Assembly: GCF_945882965.1 (NCBI RefSeq)
Contig: NZ_CAMCWY010000004.1
Coordinates: 78,516 to 142,515, forward strand
Direction of reading: 5' to 3'
Source: Sphingorhabdus sp. EL138
GTDB lineage: Bacteria; Pseudomonadota; Alphaproteobacteria; Sphingomonadales; Sphingomonadaceae
DNA: 64,000 nucleotides
In this document: piece by piece, positions 1 to 8,978 of the stretch
Layout of the letters: each line of letters begins with the position of its first letter
How positions within the stretch are numbered: position 1 is the first letter of the stretch
The notes under the pieces: generated by a model
The model's database searches: none
What the model was told of the DNA's origin: nothing
The model's input: the letters and a program-made list of their open reading frames with translations, nothing else
Program-made: the position numbers and the translations under genes

Positions 1-503
1 CCCGCGCTTGGGTGATTGAGGCGTTGAGTGCACAATTGCTTACGACAATGTCGGGGCCATTTGCCTCGCCGCAAATCAAATTGGTCGATAAGGTTGCACC
101 TGCAGATGGTGATCTTGCGTCTGCATGGCGCAAGGGACGTAACCGTGACGCTGCTGCCGGGCGCACTTTGCTTGGCCCCCACCGCGCCGATCTCGAAGTA
201 TTGCACAGCGTCTCAGGGCAGGTCGCGGAGCAATGTTCCACAGGAGAGCAGAAGGCATTGCTGCTTTCCCTCATCCTTGCGCATGCGGCGCTTGTAACGG
301 CGCAGCGCGATGCCCCGCCAATCTTGCTGTTGGATGAGGTCGCAGCGCATCTCGATCCGTCAAGACGCGCTGCGTTATTTGGATTGTTGGCAGATACTAA
401 GGCGCAAGTCTGGATGACCGGAACTGAACCTGAATTGTTTAAGGATATTGGGCCGTCCGCCCAGTTGTTGCCAATCGGTCCTGACCCTAGAATGCTCCCC
501 TGA
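1..503 (+). CDS. recF: RecF, DNA replication and repair protein (3' part only)
   Basis: RecF is an SMC-like ATPase that loads RecA at gaps through RecFOR. Only the last ~165 codons are present, and the frame stays open to the window edge, so the start and the Walker A motif lie outside. Visible here are GPHRADLE, the ABC-type signature STGEQKALLLSLILAHA and the Walker B/D-loop LLLDEVAAHLD, in the order expected for a RecF C-terminus. The TGA stop lies inside the left arm of a perfect hairpin shared with convergent clpA. The apparent GTG at position 12 is internal, because the upstream codons also read through. Confidence 0.93.
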   Translation, partial: RAWVIEALSAQLLTTMSGPFASPQIKLVDKVAPADGDLASAWRKGRNRDAAAGRTLLGPHRADLEVLHSVSGQVAEQCSTGEQKALLLSLILAHAALVTAQRDAPPILLLDEVAAHLDPSRRAALFGLLADTKAQVWMTGTEPELFKDIGPSAQLLPIGPDPRMLP

Positions 504-518
504 TCGCAGGGGAGCATT
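491..518. terminator. Bidirectional terminator hairpin between recF and clpA
   Basis: A perfect 12-bp inverted repeat (491-502 and 507-518) with a 4-base loop. It overlaps the recF stop codon and ends 3 bases before the clpA stop on the other strand. Either orientation is followed by a short T-rich stretch only, so it is a compact convergent terminator rather than a classical one with a long U-run. Confidence 0.7.
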
Positions 519-521
519 CAT

Positions 522-2864
522 TTAGCCGGCTTTGCTGGACTTTTTCGCAGCACTCTTCTTTGGCGGCTTGGGCTTGGCAGACTTAGGTGGCGCCGGTGTC
601 ACTTCAAATGCGGGCTGGTCGTCCTTGATGCGTACAGCAACTTCGCCGCCATGAATCAGTTTGCCAAACAACAGCTCTTCGGCAAGCGGCTGTTTGATTC
701 TTTCCTGAATAAGACGTCCCATCGGGCGCGCGCCGTATAGCTTGTCATAGCCTCGCTCGGTCAACCAAGCCCGTGCTTCATCATCAAGCTTGATGTGCAC
801 ATTTTGGTCGGCAAGTTGCAACTCCAACTGCAGGATGAACTTGTCGACAACGCGCGCGACGACTTCGGTCGGCAGATAACTGAATGGCACCATCGCATCG
901 AGGCGATTGCGGAATTCCGGCGCAAACATCTTCTTCACGGCCTCATCGCCAGCATCTTCTTTGCTGATATTGTTGCCGAAACCGATACCTTCTTTCGCCA
1001 TGTCGCTGGCGCCCGCATTGGTTGTCATGATCAAAATGACATTACGGAAGTCTACGGTCTTGCCGTGATGGTCGGTCAGCCGGCCATTGTCCATCACTTG
1101 CAACAGGATGTTAAACAGGTCGGGATGGGCCTTTTCGATTTCGTCGAGTAACAGCACGCTATGCGGGCTTTGATCGACGGCATCTGTCAGCAGTCCGCCC
1201 TGATCAAACCCGACATATCCGGGAGGGGCGCCAATCAGACGGCTGACGCTGTGGCGTTCCATATATTCCGACATGTCAAACCGCTTGAGCGGAATGCCAA
1301 GGATAGAAGCCAGTTGCCGCGCAACTTCAGTTTTACCGACGCCGGTCGGACCACTGAACAGATAGCTGCCGATTGGCTTTTCGGTATCGCGCAGGCCAGC
1401 ACGGCTGAGCTTGATGGCGCTCGCCAACACTTCAATCGCCTTATCTTGCCCGAACACCACGCGCTTGAGATCCGCCTCAAGCGTGCCAAGCGCAGTCTTG
1501 TCATCGGTCGAAACCTGCTTTGGCGGGATGCGGGCAATCGTGGCGATAACGGCTTCGATTTCGCGGGCCGTAATCAGTTTGCGGCGCTTTGATGGGGCAA
1601 CAAGCATCTGCATGGCACCAACTTCGTCAATGACGTCAATGGCCTTGTCTGGCTGCTTACGGTCATTGATGTAGCGTGAGGATAACTCCACTGCGGCCTT
1701 GATGGCATCTGGGGTGTATTTAACTTTGTGATGCTCTTCAAACGCACTGCGCAAGCCTGCAAGGATTTTGATCGTATCCTCAATGCTTGGTTCGTTGACG
1801 TCAATCTTCTGGAACCGGCGCAGCAATGCTCGGTCTTTTTCGAAATGGTTGCGGAATTCCTTGTAAGTTGTCGAACCGATGCAACGGATGGTCCCACCTG
1901 ACAACGCCGGCTTTAGCAAGTTCGATGCGTCCATTGCTCCGCCGCTTGTTGCGCCCGCGCCGATGACCGTGTGGATTTCGTCGATGAACAGGATTGCATC
2001 CGGAAGCTTTTCCAGTTCGGAGACAACCGCCTTTAAGCGCTCTTCAAAGTCACCGCGATACCGCGTTCCAGCCAGCAACGCGCCCATGTCGAGCGAATAG
2101 ATCACGGCTGGTAACAGAACCTCAGGCACCTGATTTTCCACAATGCGTCGGGCCAGGCCTTCTGCAATCGCTGTCTTCCCAACGCCGGGTTCGCCCACGT
2201 AAAGGGGGTTGTTTTTCGAACGGCGGCATAAAATTTGGACGGTACGGTCAACTTCGGCTGTGCGCCCGATCAGGGGATCAATGCGGCCCTGCTTGGCTTT
2301 TTCATTCAGATTGACGGTGAACTGATCCAGCGCACCTTCTTTCTTGTCTTTTTTCGCCTTTGCGTCTTCGGGTTCTTCGTTTTTCGGCTCAGCGTCGGCC
2401 CCTAAACGAGGTTCGGCTAGCTTGCCGTCCTTGCCGATGCCGTGACTGATATAAGATACGGCATCAAGTCTGCTCATATCCTGCTGTTGCAAGAAATATA
2501 CGGCATAGCTCTCGCGCTCTGAAAACAAAGCGACCAGCACATTTGCGCCGGTTACGACGTCTTTTCCGGAACTTTGGACGTGCAAAATCGCGCGTTGAAC
2601 GACGCGCTGGAAACCACTTGTCGGCGATGGGTCAACCTTGCCCTCCACGCGCAGGCTTTCCAGCTCGGTATCCAAATATGTAATGATGATGTCCGAAAGC
2701 TCGCCAATATCGACACCGCAAGCCTGCATGACTTTCGCGGCGTCCGCATCTTCAATGAGCGCCAGCAGGAGATGCTCCAAAGTCGCATACTCGTGCGCGC
2801 GGTCGCCAGCATGCTTCAATGCGTTATGAAGTGTGGTTTCCAGCGACTCTGCAAATGATGGCAT
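522..2864 (-). CDS. clpA: ClpA, ATPase and unfoldase subunit of the ClpAP protease
   Basis: 780 residues, the usual ClpA length. The order is a Clp_N double repeat (about 1-145), a charged Lys/Glu linker (about 155-178), a first AAA+ module with Walker A GEPGVGKTA near residue 224 and a second with GPTGVGKTE near residue 505. A ClpP-docking loop IGFG lies near residue 625, and the tail is rich in Lys and Ala. It unfolds substrates and feeds them to ClpP in the cytoplasm. The start has AGGGAGA about 8 bases upstream. The adaptor gene clpS, often next to clpA, is not adjacent here. A ClpX-type adaptor, SspB, is encoded further along at 31208-31684. Confidence 0.97.
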   Translation of the reverse strand: MPSFAESLETTLHNALKHAGDRAHEYATLEHLLLALIEDADAAKVMQACGVDIGELSDIIITYLDTELESLRVEGKVDPSPTSGFQRVVQRAILHVQSSGKDVVTGANVLVALFSERESYAVYFLQQQDMSRLDAVSYISHGIGKDGKLAEPRLGADAEPKNEEPEDAKAKKDKKEGALDQFTVNLNEKAKQGRIDPLIGRTAEVDRTVQILCRRSKNNPLYVGEPGVGKTAIAEGLARRIVENQVPEVLLPAVIYSLDMGALLAGTRYRGDFEERLKAVVSELEKLPDAILFIDEIHTVIGAGATSGGAMDASNLLKPALSGGTIRCIGSTTYKEFRNHFEKDRALLRRFQKIDVNEPSIEDTIKILAGLRSAFEEHHKVKYTPDAIKAAVELSSRYINDRKQPDKAIDVIDEVGAMQMLVAPSKRRKLITAREIEAVIATIARIPPKQVSTDDKTALGTLEADLKRVVFGQDKAIEVLASAIKLSRAGLRDTEKPIGSYLFSGPTGVGKTEVARQLASILGIPLKRFDMSEYMERHSVSRLIGAPPGYVGFDQGGLLTDAVDQSPHSVLLLDEIEKAHPDLFNILLQVMDNGRLTDHHGKTVDFRNVILIMTTNAGASDMAKEGIGFGNNISKEDAGDEAVKKMFAPEFRNRLDAMVPFSYLPTEVVARVVDKFILQLELQLADQNVHIKLDDEARAWLTERGYDKLYGARPMGRLIQERIKQPLAEELLFGKLIHGGEVAVRIKDDQPAFEVTPAPPKSAKPKPPKKSAAKKSSKAG

Positions 2865-2994
2865 AACTTCGTCTCCCTAAATTGAGTCGCTGCGCGGTCT
2901 TCACACTATATCGGCGTGGCCTTCGGTGCTTTCAAGCATGATAAGAGAGATAACGGCCTGCGTTCCCGCTTTCTTCGCATTGGCCCGCCACGAG

Positions 2995-3192
2995 TCATTT
3001 TTTGAACAACGCGTCGGCAACGCTTCTGTGCTTGTCTGCAAACGTAATTTTGCCTTCGCAGCGCGTGATTTCGGCCTTTAGCGCAGCGATCCGCAACTCA
3101 AGTTCCGCCACGGACAGGGCGTCAATATCCTGCTTGATAAGAAGGGCCACAGAATCGTCGCGGCGACGCGGCAGGTTTTCGTCAATATCCAT
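2995..3192 (-). CDS. DUF1192 family small protein
   Basis: A 65-residue protein with a predicted helical/coiled-coil core LSVAELELRIAALKAEITRC, typical of the alphaproteobacterial DUF1192 family, whose role is unknown. It is divergent from the quinone oxidoreductase gene at 3275 and upstream of clpA on the same strand. In related genomes this family commonly sits beside a quinone oxidoreductase gene, which supports the call. Length matches the family. Confidence 0.8.
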   Translation of the reverse strand: MDIDENLPRRRDDSVALLIKQDIDALSVAELELRIAALKAEITRCEGKITFADKHRSVADALFKK

Positions 3193-3274
3193 AACGCATA
3201 TTTTACCGATGGGCGGTTGCTGTCAATATGAAGCTTGCTTAAAGGGCCGATCATTCAAAAGGGATAACGCAGTA

Positions 3275-4273
3275 ATGGCACAGTTACCGGATCTAATGAC
3301 CGTAATCGAAATTTCGACGCCGGGCGGGCCCGAAGTGCTTGTCGCGTCGCATCGGCCGCTGCCCGTTCCGGGTGCAGGTGAAGTGTTATTGAAAGTCGCT
3401 TATGCGGGCGTCAACCGGCCTGATGTTATCCAACGTAAGGGACTTTATCCCGCGCCTCCGGGCGCGAGTGACCTGCCCGGACTTGAAGTGTCGGGAACAG
3501 TCGTCGCTATGGGTGGTGATGTCGACCCAACCATAATCGGTGCCCGTTATTGCGCCTTAGTATCTGGCGGAGGGTATGCCGAATATTGCCTTGCACGGAT
3601 GGATGTGTGCTTGCCAGTTCCAGCGGGCATGGAGATGGCCGAAGCGGCTGCTTTGCCTGAAACATTGTTCACCGTGTGGCATAATGTGTTTGAGCGGGGC
3701 TATGCTTCGCCTGGCGAGACCGTACTTATTCACGGGGGAACTAGCGGAATTGGCACCATGGCGATCAAGCTGGGCAAGCTGTTTGACCTAACTGTGATTG
3801 TGACCTGCGGTTCTGACGACAAATGCGCAGCAGCTCAAAAAATCGGCGCGGATCACGCCATCAACTATAACAGTTCCGACTTTGTCGAACGTGTGAAGGC
3901 GCTCACAAGTGGCGAGGGCGTTCACCTCGTGCTTGATATGGTCGCAGGGAATTATGTTTCGCGAAACCTGCAGTGCCTGCGTGAAGATGGGCGGCATGTC
4001 ACCATCGCGGTGCAGGGCGGGATGGTAGCGGAAATCAACATGGCTTTTGTCATGTCACGCCGCTTGACGCTTACAGGGTCAACGCTGCGTCCTCGTACCC
4101 CCATGTTTAAGGCCATGCTTTCGCAGGAAATATTGGCAACCGTTTGGCCACTGGTCTGTGATGGTGCGCTGCGTCCGGAAATAGACAAGATTTTTCCTTT
4201 GGCCGAAGCCGCCGATGCGCATGCCTATATGGAATCCGGCGCGCATGTCGGGAAGATCATGTTGGCGGTTTAG
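3275..4273 (+). CDS. NAD(P)H-quinone oxidoreductase, zinc-free MDR family
   Basis: 332 residues of the QOR/PIG3-like medium-chain reductase group. An N-terminal GroES-like fold (GVNRPDVIQRKGLYPAPPGA) is followed by a Rossmann domain with the nucleotide-binding loop IHGGTSGIGTMAIKLGK. No structural zinc cysteines are seen, as expected for quinone oxidoreductases. The frame is open further upstream, but ATG 3275 (MAQLPDL) has GGGA upstream. ATG 3296 (MTVIEIS) is an alternative that would give the conserved family start. It probably reduces quinones with NADPH in the cytoplasm. Confidence 0.88.
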   Translation: MAQLPDLMTVIEISTPGGPEVLVASHRPLPVPGAGEVLLKVAYAGVNRPDVIQRKGLYPAPPGASDLPGLEVSGTVVAMGGDVDPTIIGARYCALVSGGGYAEYCLARMDVCLPVPAGMEMAEAAALPETLFTVWHNVFERGYASPGETVLIHGGTSGIGTMAIKLGKLFDLTVIVTCGSDDKCAAAQKIGADHAINYNSSDFVERVKALTSGEGVHLVLDMVAGNYVSRNLQCLREDGRHVTIAVQGGMVAEINMAFVMSRRLTLTGSTLRPRTPMFKAMLSQEILATVWPLVCDGALRPEIDKIFPLAEAADAHAYMESGAHVGKIMLAV

Positions 4274-4292
4274 GGTCAGGACCTAGGCGGGT

Positions 4293-5264
4293 TTATACTT
4301 TTGGCGTTTTAGCGGCCACGCCATCCAGCCAGATTTTGACATCATTGGCGCTTTTTTCAGGGATTTCCTCCATCGGGATATGGCCGACATTGGGGTAAAT
4401 GACCAGTTTCGCCTGCGGCATGGCTTCAGCGAACCATTTGGCAACGGTGACGGGGATTAAATTATCTTCTGCGCCCCATAAGATCAAAACTGGCACCTTT
4501 ATAGCCGAGAGCCGTTCTTTTGTGCCAGGTGCCATGCTCTTGGGACTTGAAAAGCGTTTCATGGTTGCGTCGCGGTTGCCGGGGTAGCGATTTAATTCCC
4601 AGTATCGATCGATAAGCTTGTCGTTGATTTTGGATTGAACGTGCATTGACGTTTTGACACTCGATTCAAAAATGCTGCGGGGTGCAATGAAGCGTACGGC
4701 TTCTTTTATCACCGGCATACGCATCAGCCGGAATCCAAGTGGCATTTCTCCGGACCTTGCATTTGGCTTTCCACTGGCATCAACCAACACCACAGCGTCA
4801 ACCTTCTCCGGATGTTCCAATGCGTATAACCACGACACGCCGCCGCCCATGGAATTGCCGCCAATTACAGCCTTATCAACATTCAGCTTGGCCAATAAAC
4901 TGTCAACAACACTAACATAAGATGCATTGTCGTAGACGCCTGCGGGGTTAGTTCCGGTCAGGCCATGTCCGGGAAGATCAAGCGAAATAACCCGATAGTC
5001 CTTGCCCAAAATGGCAATCCACTGCTCCCATGTATGCAGCGATGCGTTTGAGCCGTGAATAAGAACGAGGACAGGTCCGTCCTGCTTTCCTTCGTCACGA
5101 TAATGCACGCGCAGACCAGGCTCCAATTCGGCAAAGCGCGAAGCAGAGTTACCATATTTGCTCTCCATCTGGGCGGCCTCTGTATCAGGCGTATAGCCCC
5201 AGAAAAACAGCGCAGCCAGAGCGGCAAGCAACAAAATGAAGAGCCATTTGATCAAGCGTAGCAT
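4293..5264 (-). CDS. Alpha/beta hydrolase, membrane-anchored
   Basis: 323 residues. One N-terminal hydrophobic segment (about 4-22, WLFILLLAALAALFFW) anchors or exports the enzyme. The hydrolase fold follows, with the oxyanion region LIHGSNAS, the nucleophile elbow GGNSMGGG (Ser), an Asp in ILWGAEDNLIP and a catalytic His in NVGHIPMEE. The start was moved to ATG 5264, where GGGGGAAGAA sits just upstream; the longer frame begins in a stretch unlike the family. The substrate is unknown; a lipase or esterase is likely. It is convergent with the oxidoreductase gene. Confidence 0.85.
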   Translation of the reverse strand: MLRLIKWLFILLLAALAALFFWGYTPDTEAAQMESKYGNSASRFAELEPGLRVHYRDEGKQDGPVLVLIHGSNASLHTWEQWIAILGKDYRVISLDLPGHGLTGTNPAGVYDNASYVSVVDSLLAKLNVDKAVIGGNSMGGGVSWLYALEHPEKVDAVVLVDASGKPNARSGEMPLGFRLMRMPVIKEAVRFIAPRSIFESSVKTSMHVQSKINDKLIDRYWELNRYPGNRDATMKRFSSPKSMAPGTKERLSAIKVPVLILWGAEDNLIPVTVAKWFAEAMPQAKLVIYPNVGHIPMEEIPEKSANDVKIWLDGVAAKTPKV

Positions 5265-5380
5265 TTCTTCCCCCAATGATTGCTCCGGAATGCACAGGTG
5301 GTGCGGCGCGTGCAAGTCCAAACGCGCATTGTCGCTTGCCGATATGGCAAACTTCGCCTAATGCCGATGCACGACATTCT

Positions 5381-5402
5381 GGCCGCTCCGTAAGGGGCGG
5401 CC
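5381..5402. promoter_or_regulatory. GC-rich hairpin upstream of trcR
   Basis: GGCCGC and GCGGCC form a 6-bp stem around a 10-base loop, about 20 bases before the trcR start and followed by CTTATTATT. It could be a terminator-like structure or a leader hairpin. Function is not established. Confidence 0.3.
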
Positions 5403-5423
5403 CTTATTATTGGAGCAAATGAA

Positions 5424-6125
5424 ATGGCCACCCCTTTGATGCCACATGCGACCGCCGCTTGGTTGGTCGACAGCACGGGTTTGAGCTTCTCGCAAATCGC
5501 CGAGTTTTGTGGTATTCATATCCTTGAAGTGCAGGCCATGGCTGATGACATGACTGGATCGAAATATACCGGGCGTGATCCTGTGCACGCTGGCGAACTG
5601 GCGATGGAAGAAATTGAAAAGGGTCAGGCAGATGAGGATTATGTCCTCAAAATGTCAAAGGGTCCGGATCAGGTTCGCCGCACAAAAGGCCCAAGGTATA
5701 CGCCAGTATCGAAACGTCAGGACAAGCCAGATGGCATTGCTTGGTTGCTGCGCAATCACCCTGAGATTACAGATGGCGCGATCTGCAAGTTGATCGGCAC
5801 GACGCGCAATACCATTGCGGCCATTCGTGAGCGTAGCCACTGGAACATCGCCGAAATTCAGGCGAAGGACCCTGTCACGCTTGGCCTGACGTCGCAGCGC
5901 GAACTGGATGTGATCGTGAACCGCGCTGCAAAGAAAGCCGGTATCGATAATACAGCTGCCAACGACGCGCGCCTTGGAACCGATCGCGACGCTTTGATCG
6001 AAGAATTGCGCGCAGAACGTACCGAAGCTGCACGCCGCGCAGAAGCTGCGTTGAACGGCGAAGATGAAAATGTTGGCAAGGTAGAATTGACGGCCGACAC
6101 TTTGTTCAAAAAAGCTGGCGAATAA
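5424..6125 (+). CDS. trcR: TrcR-like cell-cycle transcriptional regulator (DUF1013)
   Basis: 233 residues of the DUF1013 family, to which Caulobacter TrcR belongs. Two helix-turn-helix-like segments are visible: LSFSQIAEFCGIHILEVQAM (about 20-39) and DGAICKLIGTTRNTIAAIRE (about 117-136). The second is followed by SHWNIAEIQAKDPVTLGL. The C-terminus is alanine/arginine/glutamate-rich and probably helical. The family is nearly universal in alphaproteobacteria. SD-like TTGGAG precedes ATG 5424. The gene is monocistronic, followed by an inverted repeat. Confidence 0.88.
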   Translation: MATPLMPHATAAWLVDSTGLSFSQIAEFCGIHILEVQAMADDMTGSKYTGRDPVHAGELAMEEIEKGQADEDYVLKMSKGPDQVRRTKGPRYTPVSKRQDKPDGIAWLLRNHPEITDGAICKLIGTTRNTIAAIRERSHWNIAEIQAKDPVTLGLTSQRELDVIVNRAAKKAGIDNTAANDARLGTDRDALIEELRAERTEAARRAEAALNGEDENVGKVELTADTLFKKAGE

Positions 6126-6140
6126 TCAAAACGTGATGAT

Positions 6141-6164
6141 TGCCTAAATCGCGTGATTAAGGCA
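6141..6164. terminator. Imperfect inverted repeat downstream of trcR
   Basis: TGCCTAAATC and GATTAAGGCA pair over 9 of 10 positions around a GCGT loop. It lies between trcR and the metallo-hydrolase gene. There is no clear T-run, so termination is uncertain. Confidence 0.35.
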
Positions 6165-6174
6165 CGGCGGGGGG

Positions 6175-7275
6175 ATGGCAGTTTCCACACCCCCCGCATA
6201 TGACGCATCGCTTGCCGACCATGGCTTTGAAGCAAGAGAGCTTAAGGGGCTAACCTACCCCTTGGGCGAACACGCTCCGCAATATGGTGAAATTTATCCT
6301 ATAGCACCCGATATGGGTTGGACGCGGATGCCGGTGCCCGGCAACTTGGCGCATATCAACCTATGGCTACTGGATGAGGCGAACGACGGATATGCGATTG
6401 CCGATACGGGCCTGTTTATGCAGCCAACGATTGACAAATGGCAGTTGCTTTTCAAGGGTGCGTTGGCGCACCGCGAGCTAAAACGGATTTTCGTAACGCA
6501 TTTTCACCCAGACCATGTGGGTTGCGCTGGTTGGTTGGCCAACAAGTTCAAAGTCCCGATCTGGATGAACCGGACCGAATGGCTGATGGCGCGGATGCTG
6601 ACGAGCGACCAGTTGGAACAGCCGCCCGAGGAAGTGCTCAATAACCGCCGATTTGCCGGCTTTGACGAAGCGCGCATTGAAAAGCTTCGTAAAGCAGGTT
6701 GGGGCGGCTTTGCGCGTGCGGTGTCGCGGTTGCCAGCGGGGCATGTGCGCTTGGATGACGGACAAGTCGTTCGCGTCGGGCGGCGCGACTGGACGGTCAT
6801 GACCGGCGGAGGCCATACACCTGAGCATGCGAGCCTTGTCGATTTTGATAACAATATGATTATTGCCGGCGACCAGATTTTGCCCCGCATCACATCGAAC
6901 GTATCCGTCATGGACAGCGAGCCCGAGGCGGATCCGCTGGGTGAATGGCTGGCGTCCATTGCGAAATTCCGTGGGGCTTTGCCCGCAGATATGTTGGTGC
7001 TGCCCGCGCATGGGGAACCGTTTACTGGTGTACATGTCCGTCTGGACAAGCTTGCCTCGGGACATCATGAACGGCTTGATAAGCTCGAGCGCGAATTGCG
7101 TATTACCGAAATGCGGGCCGTTGATACTTTCAGCCTTTTATTCGACCGCGAAATTGATGACACAGTGTATGGCTTAGCTACGGGTGAGGCGCAGGCACAT
7201 CTGCGGCATTTGCATTTTGCCGGACGGATAAAATGCGAAATTCGCGATGGCGTTGGTTGGTATCACGCGGCATAA
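6175..7275 (+). CDS. MBL-fold metallo-hydrolase
   Basis: 366 residues of the metallo-beta-lactamase superfamily. The dinuclear metal site is visible: HFHPDHVGC (HxHxDH), then GGGHTPEHASLV, an Asp in IIAGDQILP and a C-terminal His in VLPAHGEPF. A helical C-terminal domain (about 280-366) follows, as in LACTB2/RNase-Z-like or glyoxalase-II-like hydrolases. The exact substrate cannot be told. The next gene, an acyl-CoA synthetase, starts 8 bases after the stop, so the two are probably co-transcribed. Confidence 0.87.
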   Translation: MAVSTPPAYDASLADHGFEARELKGLTYPLGEHAPQYGEIYPIAPDMGWTRMPVPGNLAHINLWLLDEANDGYAIADTGLFMQPTIDKWQLLFKGALAHRELKRIFVTHFHPDHVGCAGWLANKFKVPIWMNRTEWLMARMLTSDQLEQPPEEVLNNRRFAGFDEARIEKLRKAGWGGFARAVSRLPAGHVRLDDGQVVRVGRRDWTVMTGGGHTPEHASLVDFDNNMIIAGDQILPRITSNVSVMDSEPEADPLGEWLASIAKFRGALPADMLVLPAHGEPFTGVHVRLDKLASGHHERLDKLERELRITEMRAVDTFSLLFDREIDDTVYGLATGEAQAHLRHLHFAGRIKCEIRDGVGWYHAA

Positions 7276-7282
7276 TGTCTGC

Positions 7283-8965
7283 ATGACACACAGCATTTGG
7301 AACGACCATTATTATCATCCTGCCAAATGGGACCAGCAGTTTCCCGCATTGGCACTGCATGATATGTTTTTCCAATCGGCCGAGCGCATGTGCGGCGCTG
7401 CAATGGCTGACTTCATGGGCCGCAAATATAGCTATGCCGAGATCGCTGCCACGGTTCGGCGCGTAGCTCGCGGGTTGCAGGACAAAGGCATTGGCAAGGG
7501 TGACCATATTGGCCTATTCCTGCCCAATGTGCCGCAGTATATTGCGGCTTATTATGGCGCCTTGGCAGCCGGGGCGACGGTCGTGAATTTTTCGCCGCTC
7601 TACACCGTTGATGAACTTGCGCATCAGGTTGCCGACAGCGGCACGTCCATTTTGTTCACGGTCTCTGCAGCGGCGCTACTGCCCACGGCGATGAAGGTGC
7701 TCGACAATAGCAGCCTGAAAGAATTGATCGTAGGAAGCGTTTCCGAAGCGTTGCCAAAAGCGAAAAGTTGGGCTTACCGTCTTTTCAAACGCGGCGAAAT
7801 TGCGGCGATACCCTCTGATAGCCGCGTGTCTACTTTTGCCCATCTGGTCGCAAATGAAGGTAATTATGCGATTCAGCCGTGCGCACCCGAAAAAGATATT
7901 GCCCAGTTGCAATATACGGGCGGTACTACTGGCACCCCCAAAGGCGCAATGTTAAGTCATCAAAATATCACCGCCAATGCGCGGCAGATTAACATGATTG
8001 ATCCGCACAGTAGAATGAATCAACCGGATGGACCATTGGACGATCGTATCCTTGGCGTCCTGCCGTTTTTCCATGTCTTCGCAAATGCAACTGTCCTCAA
8101 TCGCACAGTTGCCAATGGCGGTGAAATTGTCATGCTGCCGCGATTTGAGGCAAAGGCGGCCTTGGCTGCGATTACCCGCGCAAAGATAACGTCGCTTCCA
8201 GGCGTGCCGACCATGTATCAAGCGTTGCTGGATTGCCCGGACCTTGCAAAGACCGATTTCAGTAGTCTTCGCGCCTGTATTTCTGGCGGCGCGCCCTTGG
8301 CCGGTGAACTGAAAAAGCGGTTTGAGACAGCGACCGGAGCTGTCGTTATCGAAGGCTATGGCTTAACCGAAAGCTCAGGCGTGGTTTCGTGCAACCCTTA
8401 TGAGGGCCTGAACAAGATTGGCAGCATCGGGCAACCTGTCCCTGGAACCGATGTCCGGCTTGTTGACAAGGAGGACCCGGCTAAGCCCGCTCTACCCGGC
8501 GAACCCGGCGAGCTTGTTTTTTCTGGTCCACAGGTTATGTGCGGATATTGGAACCGGCCAGAGGCGGATGCAGAAGTATTTCTCGGCAAATATTTACGGA
8601 CCGGCGACGTTGCGACGATTGACGAAGATGGCTTTGTTCACATCGTCGACCGGTTGAAGGATATGATCGCCGTTGGCGGGTTTAAAGTGTTCCCAAGCCA
8701 AGTTGAAGATGTGCTTTACCGACACCCTGCGGTCAAGGAAGCGCTCGTCATTGGCGTTGCTGACGCATATCTCGGCGAAATTCCGCGCGCGTTTGTGACG
8801 TTGCAAAATGGTGCGACCGAAGATGGCGCGGTGATTGCGGCGTGGCTCAACCCGAAATTGGGAAAACATGAACGCGTTCAGGGTGTCACGATCATGGAAG
8901 TCTTGCCAAAAACAATGATTGGCAAGCTTGACCGCAAAGCGTTGCGAATGTCGCTGGGGTCGTAG
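7283..8965 (+). CDS. Long-chain fatty acid-CoA ligase (AMP-binding)
   Basis: 560 residues. The adenylate-forming signature LQYTGGTTGTPKGAMLSH is near residue 215. GYGLTE (A5), TGDVATIDEDGF (A7) and the C-terminal catalytic Lys in MIGKLDRKAL (A10) are all present. It activates a fatty or other carboxylic acid as acyl-AMP and then acyl-CoA. The start was placed at ATG 7283 (MTHSIWNDHYYHP), because an upstream in-frame start overlaps the metallo-hydrolase. Length and motif order fit the FadD family. Confidence 0.92.
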   Translation: MTHSIWNDHYYHPAKWDQQFPALALHDMFFQSAERMCGAAMADFMGRKYSYAEIAATVRRVARGLQDKGIGKGDHIGLFLPNVPQYIAAYYGALAAGATVVNFSPLYTVDELAHQVADSGTSILFTVSAAALLPTAMKVLDNSSLKELIVGSVSEALPKAKSWAYRLFKRGEIAAIPSDSRVSTFAHLVANEGNYAIQPCAPEKDIAQLQYTGGTTGTPKGAMLSHQNITANARQINMIDPHSRMNQPDGPLDDRILGVLPFFHVFANATVLNRTVANGGEIVMLPRFEAKAALAAITRAKITSLPGVPTMYQALLDCPDLAKTDFSSLRACISGGAPLAGELKKRFETATGAVVIEGYGLTESSGVVSCNPYEGLNKIGSIGQPVPGTDVRLVDKEDPAKPALPGEPGELVFSGPQVMCGYWNRPEADAEVFLGKYLRTGDVATIDEDGFVHIVDRLKDMIAVGGFKVFPSQVEDVLYRHPAVKEALVIGVADAYLGEIPRAFVTLQNGATEDGAVIAAWLNPKLGKHERVQGVTIMEVLPKTMIGKLDRKALRMSLGS

Positions 8966-8978
8966 GCGTTGGTCTGCG

